DNA from: Hippopus hippopus
Taxonomy: Eukaryota > Mollusca > Bivalvia > Cardiida > Cardiidae
Reading direction: 5' to 3'
Length of the DNA stretch: 64,000 nt
Assembly: GCA_946811185.2 (NCBI GenBank)
Contig: OX328097.1
Coordinates: 54,899,063 to 54,963,062, forward strand
The notes beneath the pieces are model-generated. The model was given only the letters and a program-made list of their open reading frames with translations, did no database searches and had not been told where the DNA came from. Positions 12,438 to 23,900 of this stretch are shown here, piece by piece. A program made the position numbers and the translations under genes. Positions within the stretch are counted from its first letter, which is position 1, and every line of letters begins with the position of its first letter.

Positions 12438-12731
12438 TATAAGATCGGAGAAAACTCGAACGAGTCAGTTACTGCATTGGTTGCCGTGAAATACGGGTGC
12501 GAAAATGCATGGAGAAGCCTGTCGGTTTCAGGGACGCCATTGATCGAGACAACCTTCGTTATCGTTCGTGTATATTCGAACTATGCCGTCGAGAACGTCA
12601 CGTGATATCATTGCATCTCATTAGTGCTGCACAGGACTACTGTTTACACACTCTCTTGCACTACGGATCATTCCCATTCACCTCTGTAGTTGGCTCAGAA
12701 GTAGTCCGTCATCACGTGATATTTTCGTCAC
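12438..12731 (+). promoter_or_regulatory. CpG-containing upstream region with E-boxes
   Basis: This stretch is richer in CG dinucleotides than its surroundings and has CACGTG at 12599-12604 and 12713-12718; a third lies at 13457-13462. These are canonical bHLH (USF/MITF/Myc-type) sites. A promoter role for the exon at 12732 is inferred from position only. Confidence 0.3.
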
Positions 12732-12982
12732 ATGACCATAACTCAAAATGGCGACACAAACGCCGGTAGAGAAAGACCAATCGATTGTTTTGTGTGCTGT
12801 TCAAACAGCATACGGCCAAACAGACTTAGTGGTAGGAAATATGAAAAAGAGGGATTTTCTGAAAAGCTTAAATGTCTTTTAAAGGACGATAACTTGTTTT
12901 TTAATCTTACAAACTTAGATCCATCGGTGTGTCGAAACTGTTGTCATCATTTATGGGCCCAGCCATCTTTTTTACAATTGGC
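12732..12982 (+). CDS. Candidate first exon with C-x2-C zinc-binding pattern
   Basis: ATG at 12732 opens 83 codons plus 2 nt, ending at a strong donor (GC|GTAAGATT at 12983). The in-frame stop TAA lies inside the donor, which is what an exon-intron junction would look like. The peptide has C19-x2-C22 and C67-x2-C70, the latter in LDPSVCRNCCHHL, with about 44 residues between. This spacing and the leading LDPS/C-x2-C resemble zinc-finger-associated (ZAD-like) domains, by inference. CACGTG sites at 12599 and 12713 lie just upstream. No second exon is visible. It could be a captured exon in the composite element at 11069-13742, or a decayed gene. Confidence 0.35.
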
Positions 12983-13742
12983 GTAAGATTCTGATCAGTA
13001 AAGAAGCTTGAAAAAATAGTTCCATTGTATACAGGTAAATTCATCAGTTTGAATCCACCTATAATCTATCCGGAATCATATTTCCTTTGTCTACTTTATT
13101 ATGTTACACATGAAACAGTTAAACAGTAACAAAACATGTTTTCCTCGGTTTGACAAGATTCTTGTCAATTAGCCCGTTGCAGAGATGTATGGTGAGAGTA
13201 ACGAACGACAAATCTGCTCGGAGATTGCTGTTTGTACTTCCAACAGTATGTCATCGGAGAGTAAGATTGCTCATTCTGAACCTGTTTTCTTATTTAGATG
13301 TAGTAAATTCTTCCTGTACTGATGATAAATGAATAAGCGATTACCAGCCTGTGTCGTCGTTTTGTTTACAATGTCGATAAACTTACGTTTTTCAAGCCTA
13401 GAATGGGGAATAAACGGTCAAGTGAATGAAGGGTTTGTTTCGACGCCTTGAATGATCACGTGGTGTTTACGTCACTATCACGTCACTGCGGAGATTTAAG
13501 ACGAAAAATCGGCTAATCGTCGGCGATCATCGATGTAAACAAACAGATAATTAATGCGGCATGGTAGGAACAGTTCTAGTTTCAAAATTCGTTTTTCTGC
13601 CATTGACTGGAACTTTTACAAACTGCATCTTTACATATCGTGCAAGTCATAATAATCACCATATTTTTACATGGTAAAAATGAAATTTACTTTTATTTTA
13701 TAAACAGGCCTTTTTACATTTGGACTTTACTGAGACTTTAAA

Positions 13743-14554
13743 TATACACTAATGGATGGAACCATTTGCACTCATTATCTCCCGGTAGATGGCATTCTAC
13801 AAATACACATCTATCTATCTAATATGGGCATTATGGGTACAGAACCGGACTACTTTTCAAAACAACAACCGTTACTTTGAATTTCAAAATGAAATAAACG
13901 TTTACTCAATAAAATGCTACCTGGTGCGATTCATTCAGCTGTGATCGGCTAGCATGTAACCTATGCATCGGTCATTTATCAAAACAGCCCCTACATGCTT
14001 GGGTAATAGGCTAATAACTTAATTCGCTGTAAGCCCTACTTTTCCAGAATATTCGGGGAATGGGTGATGCGTCATAGCAGACAGGTCGAATCTTCGAAGA
14101 ATATGACATGCGCAGACAACGCATTTGCACTCGGCGACTTCACAAACGAGAACCCAGAGTGTTCGCCATGCATCAAAATGACTGACACTTTCGATCGCCC
14201 TTACTCAGGGAAAAAATGTATTTCTGCTGTATCATTCGAAATCTGGCTTCGAATGAGCCTCATATTTATAGGAAAATGAATGAAGGGTTGCATGACAAAC
14301 TCCGATTTTTGATATGTGACCCTTGAACAGAAAAAAATCTCTGTTCAACCGTTAGAATCACCTTCATATTGCCCGATTTATGGTCCCCTGAAGTTCAACC
14401 GGATGCCCCCTGAATATTTTTCTATTCACAACAGGGTGTTGTCATTCAGGAGACAAGCGTCCGTGAATGTTACTTGAGAGGAATCAAGAGAAATAACTGA
14501 AGAATGGCCCTCGTTGACTGAATTTTTATTGTTAAGCATGCGAAACCAGTCGTA
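13743..14554. other. Unannotated sequence
   Basis: No gene or repeat that I can support. An open frame near 14064-14279 shows no domain or splice support. Confidence 0.4.
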
Positions 14555-14720
14555 GCCCTTTACCACACAACCACGTGTCTTAACGACCCTGAGGGAAAAT
14601 GGGATCTTTTCCCACTAAGTTTTCTTTCCTATCAAAGACAAATCCCATATTTTGGGGATATTTATATCTCATCTGCAAATTGTTTGAATTGGGACCAGTC
14701 TAAAATTTGGTAGAGTTATA
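14555..14720 (+). repeat. TTAA-MITE with deleted core
   Basis: It starts CCCTTTACCACACAACCACG and continues TTAACGACCCTGAGGG. The palindrome is reduced to TTTTCCCACTAAGTTTTC and the far arm ends AGTCTAAAATTTGGTAGAG. Confidence 0.6.
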
Positions 14721-16105
14721 AAAAAGATCAATATCGGAATGCAAAATACATGCGGCCTGATCTTTTGTCTTCTCTGCCTTATATTCACTATAATCTGGAT
14801 CCATGCCTAAAACAGCCTTGAACTGCAGTGAGGCCTGTTTATCTTGCCGTATACTTATCTATTTAGAGACTATCTAGAGCTTTTTTAAATTGTTTTTTAA
14901 AAACATTTTTGCGTAATTTCAGTCTATGTATAGATCTACATTGTTCATTAAGATTTCTCATTTTTCAACAGTGTTTCCATGTATTTAACCATAATTCAAA
15001 TTACAGTATTCCAGAGGGGTAAAAACCCATTTATTAAAAAAAATCTCTACTTTTTAGTAAACATCTGCATCAAATTCTATTAGGCCTAATATGACTTCTC
15101 CCTTTTGTTTACATGTTGCCATGTAATGCGATAACGTCACACGCACCTTGTTTTGAAAAATTGACATTCCACTCATGTGTTCAATCAGTGATAGTGTCTA
15201 ACTTAAACTTTGATGACATGAATTTACATGCAGCGGGTCTTATAGATTAAAGGTAAATGAAATAATATTTTTTACGTCACTGTTTTCACTTATTCATTGC
15301 GTTAAAGATTAGGTTTCATTCATTTTTGTTGTACTTTGATTCTTGTTGACATGTTACCCCATTTAAATTTGACTGAATACTGTAAAAAGAACCCTATCTT
15401 AGAAGCAAATAGATCTTAGTTCTTACCCAGAGAGTGTGCTAGATCTAGATGGCGATCCATGTAGAACAGTTAACTCTTCCGTCAGTTCAACAGATTAAGA
15501 CTGTCGCGAAGAGACTTCCACAAATTATCAGACAAAGTTGATCCAAGATCAGACTGCACGTTATTCGGTCTGATCTTAATCAGAACTTCTAAACTTGGAA
15601 TCTAAGATGTGCTTGGGGCTTCGAGGTAAAGTCCCATTGCATTTTTTTTGGTTGTTTATAATCAAGTAGATCTAACACTAAAGTATTTTTTTTTTTTGTT
15701 TCTTCTATCAGAAATCTCATAGGATGAGTCATGTTTGATCATTTGTTTGCTAATGTTGCCAATATCTGTGAGTCTACACTTTCTCATCTGGCACAGGGTT
15801 AACATATTTAAACCTGCCGAAACCGACAGATTTCAGAATTTTCAAAACTGAAAACATCAGCAGGCAACAAGTTCAAAATTGGAACAATTGAACTTAAATC
15901 CTCTGATAGAGTAAATTAAAGTGTGGAAAAGTACTTAAAGTAGAAAATGTAGATTATTTTCTAAAGCTTTGTTCCCAGGTTTTCAGAATACTTAATTGAA
16001 ATAATTTGGTACAGGGTTATTTTGTGTTGGTTGTGAAACAATTTCTCATCATTTAGATCATTCATTAATCAATGATTGTTTCTTAAAAGACTGAGATGTT
16101 GGCAT
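14721..16105. other. Mostly unannotated sequence
   Basis: A fragment of the AGATCAGACTGCAC family lies at about 15540-15585. Otherwise AT-rich without a supported gene. Confidence 0.4.
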
Positions 16106-16117
16106 TTCCAAAGGTTG

Positions 16118-16242
16118 ATTGATTGTTTGGTGTTTAACGCCATTTTCAATTCTTGGAATGAAATTGGCTGAGCCGGGGATCAAACCAGGACTCCTGTTCT
16201 CAAGTCCTGTACGCTACCAACTGATGCACCAGGGCTCGGCAG
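16118..16242 (-). mobile_element. Short tRNA-derived SINE with target duplication
   Basis: A 125-bp element flanked by a 12-bp duplication TTCCAAAGGTTG (16106-16117 and 16243-16254). On the minus strand it starts GAGCCCTGGTGCATCAGTTG (A-box region), has GGTTTGATCCCC (B box), and ends GCGTTAAACACCAAACAATC plus further TCAA units. The compact form (head joined almost directly to tail) contrasts with the roughly 290-315 bp copies at 10383 and 29867. Confidence 0.88.
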
Positions 16243-16318
16243 TTCCAAAGGTTGCCTCCACTCATCTGAAAATTCAAAGCCAGACCTTCTGGTGGGAATT
16301 CTTGTATTCTATCCCTAC

Positions 16319-16896
16319 ACAACACTGGACTGTCTGTCACCTACTGCCTCTCACAACACTGGACTGTATATCACCTACTGCCTCTCACAACACTGGACTG
16401 TATGTCACCTACTGCCTCTCACAACACTGGACTGTCTGTCACCTACTGCCTCTCACAACACTGGACTGTATGTCACCTACTGCCTCTCACAACACTGCAC
16501 TGTATGTCACCTACTGCCTCTCTCAACACTGGACTGTATGTCACCTACTGTCTCTAACAACACTGGACTGTATGTCACCTACTGCCTCTAACAACACTGG
16601 ACTGTATGTCACCTACTGTCTCTAACAACACTGGACTGTATGTCACCTACTGTCTCTAACAACACTGGACTGTATGTCACCTACTGCCTCTCACAACACT
16701 GGACTGTATGTCACCTACTGCCTCTCACAACACTGCACTGTATGTCACCTACTGCCTCTCTCAACACTGGACTGTATGTCACCTACTGTCTCTAACAACA
16801 CTGGACTGTATGTCACCTACTGCCTCTAACAACACTGGACTGTATGTCACCTACTGTCTCTAACAACACTGGACTGTATGTCACCTACTACCTCTC
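16319..16896 (+). repeat. 34-bp minisatellite, 17 units
   Basis: Seventeen head-to-tail units of 34 bp, each like ACAACACTGGACTGTATGTC followed by ACCTACTGCCTCTC. Variants (TCAAC starts, GCACTG, GTCTCTA ends) occur in a fixed order: units 5-9 and units 12-16 have the same variant series, so a block of at least five units was duplicated at a seven-unit (238-bp) offset. The long open frames across it are a by-product of the repeat. Confidence 0.95.
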
Positions 16897-16920
16897 ACTT
16901 TCACATGTGTTCATGTATTG

Positions 16921-17125
16921 ATCCTTATCCTGCTAAATAAGTGAAATGAAACTTTCAGGCTGATGATGAAATCCCAAATTTTGCTATTCCAAAGGTATTT
17001 TTTGGGGGAAAAGATCTCCTTATTGCACAGAGTAGATCTAAGATCAGACTGCACATTCTCTGCAGTCTGATCTTGATCTATACTGTTCTTAAAAAGTCCT
17101 TAAGTTGTGCAAAACACCTTAAGGG
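16921..17125. repeat. AGATCAGACTGCAC-family MITE
   Basis: It ends CCTTAAGGG before TTAA at 17126-17129. The core inverted repeat AGATCAGACTGCA/TGCAGTCTGATCT is well kept, and the left part contains ATGAAACTTTCAGGCTGATG as in the copy at 8690. Confidence 0.65.
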
Positions 17126-17480
17126 TTAACTCTGTATCAAACCAAAAAAGTTTCCATATTTTTCCAAATAATTTGAAATTGTAAGCATTTGCAGATATAT
17201 ATTTATATGATTTGCTTTTTGTGAGCAATTTCTCATTTTGCTTCAGTGTTTATATAGTGGGTCTGCAGGAAAACAGTAAGAAATGACAGCTTTTGAAAAC
17301 ATGGTCTTTTATTATTTGAATGAATGAAGCAACTGTGTAGAGATGAGAGTTATTATTTAACCCTTTCTGCACCAAAAAAGGGATTTTGTAGGTAACATAG
17401 TGTAACATTAAGAGCATAATGTTGAGATTGCCATAAAACACCATTCAAGTAATTAGTCAATAGACCAAGATCAGACTGTA

Positions 17481-17712
17481 CAGTCAGCAAAAGTTATTTA
17501 ACTCTTTCTCAGCGAAATATGTATACTCAACCTCTTTCAGTGGCTAAAAATACAATCCACTGAAAGTCAAAAAAAAAATTTCATCTTTTAGGCTTGACTA
17601 AACAAGTTGTCAGTATAGATTCAGGAGTAGGCTACACATTCTGTGCAGTGTGAGCTTGATCCATGCTGCCCACAAAAGGCCCATGTTTTTGTCTATGATT
17701 AAGTAAGGGTTA
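17481..17712. repeat. AGATCAGACTGCAC-family MITE, diverged
   Basis: From TTAACTCTTTCTCAGCG to GATTAAGTAAGGGTTA. The core is GGCTACACATTCTGTGCAG followed by TGTGAGCTTGATCCATGCTG. It lies just upstream of STMND1-like exon 1, so it is close to or within the 5' untranslated region. Confidence 0.45.
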
Positions 17713-17766
17713 CGTTTTAACAACTTTTTTATGTACCTTTAATTAAGACATCAACAGTTGTTCAGA

Positions 17767-17950
17767 ATGGGATGTGGATCATCCCAAGTTAACCCTGGGG
17801 AAATCAAAGCGGACCAAGCCCCTGTGATAAAGCCGAAAGAGAAGGAGAAAACTGGTGCCATTCAAAATGGGAATCTAGAGCCCAAAAAATCAAACTCTGG
17901 TAAAACAGACTCTAATGCCAACAGAGCTGACAGTGTTACAAATAATCCAG
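17767..17950 (+). CDS. STMND1: STMND1-like exon 1 (residues 1-61)
   Basis: It begins at the ATG of MGCGSSQVNPGE; the N-terminal Gly-Cys pair fixes the start. It ends CCAG|GTGAGT (phase 1). The following intron is 9.3 kb and holds more than fifteen MITE copies and a mariner. Confidence 0.85.
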
Positions 17951-20900
17951 GTGAGTAAAATCTTATTCATCACGCAGTCCCGAGTTTAAATAATCTTGAG
18001 GAATAGGGCTATTTAAAACATTGTGGGAAAATGAGAAAATACAATTTACAACCTTTTCTACATTTTGAAAGACACATATCAGTTTTTGAGTCACATTTAT
18101 ATTGCGGTCCTAAGTGAAAGACTTCACATAAGTTCAAATAAATGTAACCAGCATTTTTTTGCCCTTTTCTAACAATATTTTCTACTTTGTTGAAGACAGA
18201 TTTCATGATATTATGAGCAAGATTTCAATGTTATGGACAAGTCTGTTATCTTGTACATTGGTACAGTATTCACATGTTTGACAAGCATTACCCTATAACT
18301 CCTAACCAAACCACAAAATTTAAACATGTCCAGATTAAAAGCATTTGCAGATGACAAAATAAATGTGACTCAAATATTAAAAATTTGTTTGTGGAAAGGT
18401 AGAAAACATTATGGAAAAAGAAGAAAAGGCTGTTCTCCTTTTTCCACAATGTTTTTAAAAGCTTTTTTTTTCAGGGTCAGTAAAAGTTGGGATTGTGTGG
18501 TAAAGGGTTAAATTAGCCAGGCTTCCAAACCATATTAAGATTTGGTATGAGATTATTTTTTACCTTTAACCCTTTACCAAACAATCCCTGGTTTTTACGA
18601 CCCTGAGATAGAAGCCTTTTGAAAACATCGTGGGAAAAGGAGAAAATGCTGGTAACCAGCATTTTCTCCTTTTCCCACAATGTTTTCTACCCTGCTAAAA
18701 ACAAATTTCAATTTTTTGAGTTACGTTTATTTTGTCGTCTGCAAGTGCTTTCAATTTGGACCAGTCTAAAATTTTGTCATTTGGGAAAGAGTTAAAGTTG
18801 TAAGTGATTTTGAATAGTAAAGTATGAAAAGGAAAAACAGCACTTTGATTCTTTGTAAATCCATTGACCAACTCAAAAATTGTACCATGTCTACATTATT
18901 TTGATACTGTGACCTGTTGAATAATAGATAAAATGTCCATAGAAAAAAAACAGCTAGATCTAGATACGTGAGGTGATCAGAAAGAACGCGGACCACCCGA
19001 TTATTTCAAAAACTACTTTACTTAAGATAACAAAAATTTGCACAGATGAACATTAATTACCTGGTTACTTACTCAAGCGTTTAAATGACGTCATAGGCAA
19101 ATAAGAAAAGAGTGACGTCATTTCAAGGACATCACATACTGCGTTAGCGGTTCAGAATGTCGGATGACGTTTTATTTGAGCAGAGAGTAATTATAAAGTT
19201 TTACGTTAAACTTGGAAAGGCCGATTTAGATAAAGTTTATGGGGACTCAGCACTTAAGAAAACCAGTATTTGTAAATGGATTGGACGATTTAGAGAAGGA
19301 CGCGAAACCGTTGAAAATGACCCTAAATCTGGCCGTCCATCAACATCAGTAACGGACAAAACTATCGCGGATGTGCAGCAGCATGTAAAGCAAGATCGTC
19401 GAGTTACTGTCAGGGAAATAGCTGACACATTTAGCATTACCTATGGAAGTGCACAGGAGATTTTAACTGACAAACTTGGAATGTCGCGTGTTTGTGCAAG
19501 GTGGGTGCCTCGGCTACTGACGCCCGAGCAAATGGGGGTTAGGGTCGAAATTTGTTCTGAAATTTTAGAACGCATTAGGAAAGAAGGATCAAACTTTACT
19601 GATCGTATTGTTACATGCTATGAAACATGGGTACACTTTTACGAGCCCGAATCTAAACAACAAAGCAGTGTATGGAAACATCCAACATCGCCGTCCCGTG
19701 TTAAAGCCAAACTTTCTAAGTCTGTTGGTAAAGTTATGTGCATCATGTATTTCTCTTCTCAACGTTTTCTTCTAAATCATGTTGTACCTATACATACTAC
19801 AGTCAATGCTGAGTATTATGCCAGCATTATTCGAATGAATTTAATACAGGCCATCTGAAAAAAACAGCCGGAACTTCTATGGAGAGGCGTCATTTACATC
19901 AAGATAATGCTCCCGCTCACAAAGCCAAACTTGTACAGGAAGTTTTGAAAAAACTAAACATAGAAACATTAGACCATCCTGCCTATAGTCCAGACCTGGC
20001 CCCATGTGACTTTTGGCTATTTCCTGTTTTGAAAGATTCTCTACGTGGCACGCGCTACGAGAGCAGAGAGGAGCTAACCCATGCCATGACCGGGTCGTTG
20101 AGAGTGATGTCACGTGACGGGCTCGCGCACGTGTTTCGCGCATGGGAATCAAAAATGAATAAGTGCATAGAACACAAAGGAGGTTACTTTGAAAAACAGT
20201 AAACATTCCAAGTTGATTTTTATAACAATATTCCGATAAAGGCACTGGTCCGCGTTCTTTCTGATCACCCCTCGTACATTAACCATTACCACACAATCCC
20301 AAGCTTTGACAAACCTGAGGAAGGAGCCTTTTCAAAACATTGTGGGAAAAGGAGAAAATGCTGGTAACCAGCATTTTCTCCTTTTCTCACAATGTTTTCT
20401 ACCTTTTCATATGTGATTTTCTACTTTTGAGTGACATTTATTTTGTCGTCTGCAAAAGCTTCGAATTGGGTAAGTCTAAAATTTTATGGTTGGTGAAAGG
20501 ATAACCATTACCACCTGCAGAGTTTTTTTTATGTCTTGCATTAGAAAAGTTTTGCAACTTTATGGTAAAAGAAAAATATGCTATAATTAAACAAATCCTC
20601 ATTTCCTTTCCAGTGTTTTCTAAAGTTGACTGCAACATAGTTTTAAAGCTGGCTTGATGAATTGATGAGCTAAATCCCTCCACAACTGCTGTTATTTATC
20701 ACTTAAGCATACTGAGTGGTGTTTCAACCCCTTACCAAACAGTTTTTCAAAACATTGAAGGAAAAAAAGAGAAAATGCTGATAATCAGCATTTTCTCCTT
20801 TTCCAACAATAAAATACCCTATCAAATTACTTGCGCTCATTTTCACCAATTTTGAATTTGTTGTCTGCAGATGTTTTTTGAATTTGAAAGAGTCTACAAT

Positions 20901-23900
20901 TTGTCATTTGTGAAAGAATTAAGAACCCAGAAGAAGAATACTAAAGTATTGAGGAAGAAGAAGCAAATGCTTATCTCCAGCATTTTCTTCTTTTATCATA
21001 ATGTTTCTTATTCATTCATAGACTAGTCCTATCATTTTGAACCATATATTATGATGTTTTCTGCAATTGCTTTAAAAATGGACGAGTCCAAAATTCTTTT
21101 GTCTGGTAAAGAGTTAATAATAACTCTTATATGGATATGTTAAATGTCAAACTATGGTTTATTCTCATAACTTCAATACCATGATAAACAAAATGCCATT
21201 GATTTGAGCCCCATTGTACTTTAGATCCTTTTCAATGTTGTGTCATAAAACATTGATTACAGCCATTTCGACATTAACAAGCATTTTTTGTGTATATACC
21301 AAACAATAAAATTTTAGACTAAACATATTGAAAGCACTTGCAGATGACAAAGTAATTTTGGCTCAAAACTTTGGGATTTGTCTTTGAAAAGGTAGAAAAC
21401 ATAGAGTGGTTTTAGGAATAAATGATGCTTTTCCCTTTTCAACAATTTCACCTTTTCCCCCAATATTTCCAAAGTATTCTTCTTTAGTGACATTAAAATA
21501 TGCCTGGCTGTTTGATAAAGGATTAACGCTTCACCACACAATCCCAATTAAGTTTTAATGACCGCGAGGAAAAGGGCTTTTAGAAACATTGTTGGAAACA
21601 GAGAAAATGCTAGTAACCAGCATTTTCTCCTTTTCCTACAATTTTTTCTATCATTTCAAAGATAGAAGTGACCTGAACTGAATTTGTTGTCTGCAAATAC
21701 TTTGAACTTGGTTGAGTCTAAGTTTTTGTCTATATGGTAAAAAGTTATATAAGTCTGCCAGTCATATTTTGGGATTTAACTCAAATGTAGCTTAACCCTT
21801 TACCAAACGACAAGATTTTAGAATGGTCCAAATTGAAAGCGTTTGCAGACGTCAAAATTAATGTGACTGAAAAATTGAAATTTGTTTTTGGAAGGATAGA
21901 AAACATTGTGGGTGAAGGAGAAAATGCTGGTTACCAGCATTTTCTCCTTTTCCCACAGTGTTTTCAAAAGCCTTCTTTTCCAGGGTCGTAAAAACCCTGG
22001 ATTGTTTGGGAAAGAGTTAATCCTTTACCAAACAATCAAGAGTTATAACAATCCTTAGGAAGAGAGCATGTTGACAACCAGTCGGAAAAGAAGAAAACCA
22101 GCATTTTGTCCTATTTCCCACCTTTTGGAAGCCAAGTTTTATGTTTTAACTCTTTACCAAACGACAACTTTTTTGATTGGACCAAATTCAAAGCATCTGC
22201 AGACAGCAAATTAAATCTTGTTAATGACGATTTCTGTCTTTGATAGGGTAGAAAATATTGTGGGAAAAGGAGAAAATGCTGGTTACCAGCATTTTCTCCT
22301 TTTCCCACAATGTTTTCTATAGGCTTCTTTCTCAGGGTCGTTAAAAGTCAGGATTGTGTGGCAAAGAGTTAAGAAACACTTAATGTGTCATGTGCTTTCG
22401 TTTTTGACAAACCTAAATACTTGTCTTTTGGTAAAGAGTATTGATATTTCTATCAGTTGTAAATATGATTGGGTTACCTTTGGTCAAAAGGAAAGTCACA
22501 AGATTGAATATTTTCAAAACTGTGTGTACTCAAGCCACCACATTTTCTTACCCAGTGTTCATGCGACTTGACCAGGATATATTTGCATTGATAATGTCTC
22601 AGGCTTGTTTGAATGTGGAATGGGTCGGAAAATGAGGCCATTTTTTCAAATCTTAGAAAAACCTTGTGTGCTTTCTAGTTTCTACATCTGATGGAACTTT
22701 CAAAATCAAAATGTTTGTATTGATAATATCATAGACTAGTTCAAATAATGGGTCCAAAAATTAGGTCACCTAATGAAATCTTAAAAAAAGCCTGAATTTT
22801 AGAAAAGAAACCTTTGTATGCATTCTTTATATGTGTAACATGTCCTGCCTAATATTCATGAAACTTTTGCAAACATGTCTTTAGTTTTCAAAGACACAAA
22901 AGGTTAGGTGAGTGATCTTGGGCAATGATGCCCCCTTGATACAGTATTTCAATTTAGTCCCATGGTGCAAAGGTAAAAATAAACTGAGCAAAGAAAGTGT
23001 TAGCCTTTGTTTGCAGTCAATATACTTATCTTTAGTACAAATCACACATTACCATCAATAATAGATTATGTTGACCTAGAACATCATTAACTATTTACCA
23101 ATCAATCCCATGTTTTCACCACCCAAAGGGATTTAGGTTTGTGAAAACATTGTGGAAAAAGGAGAAAACCAGCATTTTCTCTGTTACGAACAATGTTTTC
23201 TACCCTTTCGAAGTCATAATTGGGGCATAGTAAAATTGCCGTCTGCATTTGCTTTCAATTTGGCCCAGTGTAAAATGTTGTCATCTTGAGAAAGTCAAGG
23301 ACTAATACTTTTAAGATGTTTTGGTACACACCAATGAAAAGGCCTTGATCCATATTGTTTTCTCTTTACCTTGCTGGTTGTAAAATGCAGACATGTTTTT
23401 TTTTTAATCTCTGAAAGCTTTTGTAATTATGTAATTGATAACTTTTTATCAGAAAACAAAATTTTATATCTACCTGTCCAAATTGAAAGCAGTACGATGC
23501 ATACAACAAATTGGTTGTGGCTCAGATGATGGGTTTTGTCTTTGGTGGGATGGAAAACATAGTATGAAAAGGAGAAAATGCTGGATACCAGCATTTTCTC
23601 CTTATCTCACAATGTTTTCAAAATCCCTCTTCCTCTTGTTGTTTAAACAAGTGCTTGTTTGGTAAAGGGGTAGCAAGAACCAGTGTTTAACCCTGAAAGC
23701 ACCTGTCACTACCGTAGTTGCTATTGCAGCCGGTGTAGATCAAGATCAGACTGCACAAAACATACATCCTTGATCTACACAGTCTGCTTTGCTGAAACAT
23801 AAAGAACCATAAAATTGTGAATATCTGGGTCTCATTCTAGACTGAAAATGTCCATTTGGTCTATTTTGTTCTTTAAGGGTTAAATATCTCATATGAGACA

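Larger units (their letters stand above)
11069..13742 (+). mobile_element. Composite element with CAGTAAAGTCCAAAT termini
   Basis: The left end (TTAAAGCCCCAGTAAAGTCC) and the inverted right end (TTTGGACTTTACTGAGACTT) share about 24 bp of terminal inverted repeat. The termini resemble those at 5595 and 46795. A mariner (11155-12435) has inserted near the left end. Without it the element would be about 1.4 kb and carries the candidate exon at 12732-12982 and three CACGTG sites. The two ends could instead belong to two separate insertions flanking a genuine promoter region. Confidence 0.4.

Noticed and set aside
16119..16625. 168-codon open frame with repeated SHNTGLYVTYC-like units
   Set aside because: It is an open frame through the 34-bp minisatellite and part of a SINE. 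The unit length is not a multiple of three, so the translation cycles through frames, and other frames are open too.
16319..16896. CRISPR-like regular repeat array
   Set aside because: There are no unique spacers; units are contiguous and the genome is eukaryotic.
22373..22950. Another Helentron-like element
   Set aside because: Some words resemble the tandem units of elements B and D, but no GGCCATGATGGCC head, GGAC tract or terminal hairpin is present.
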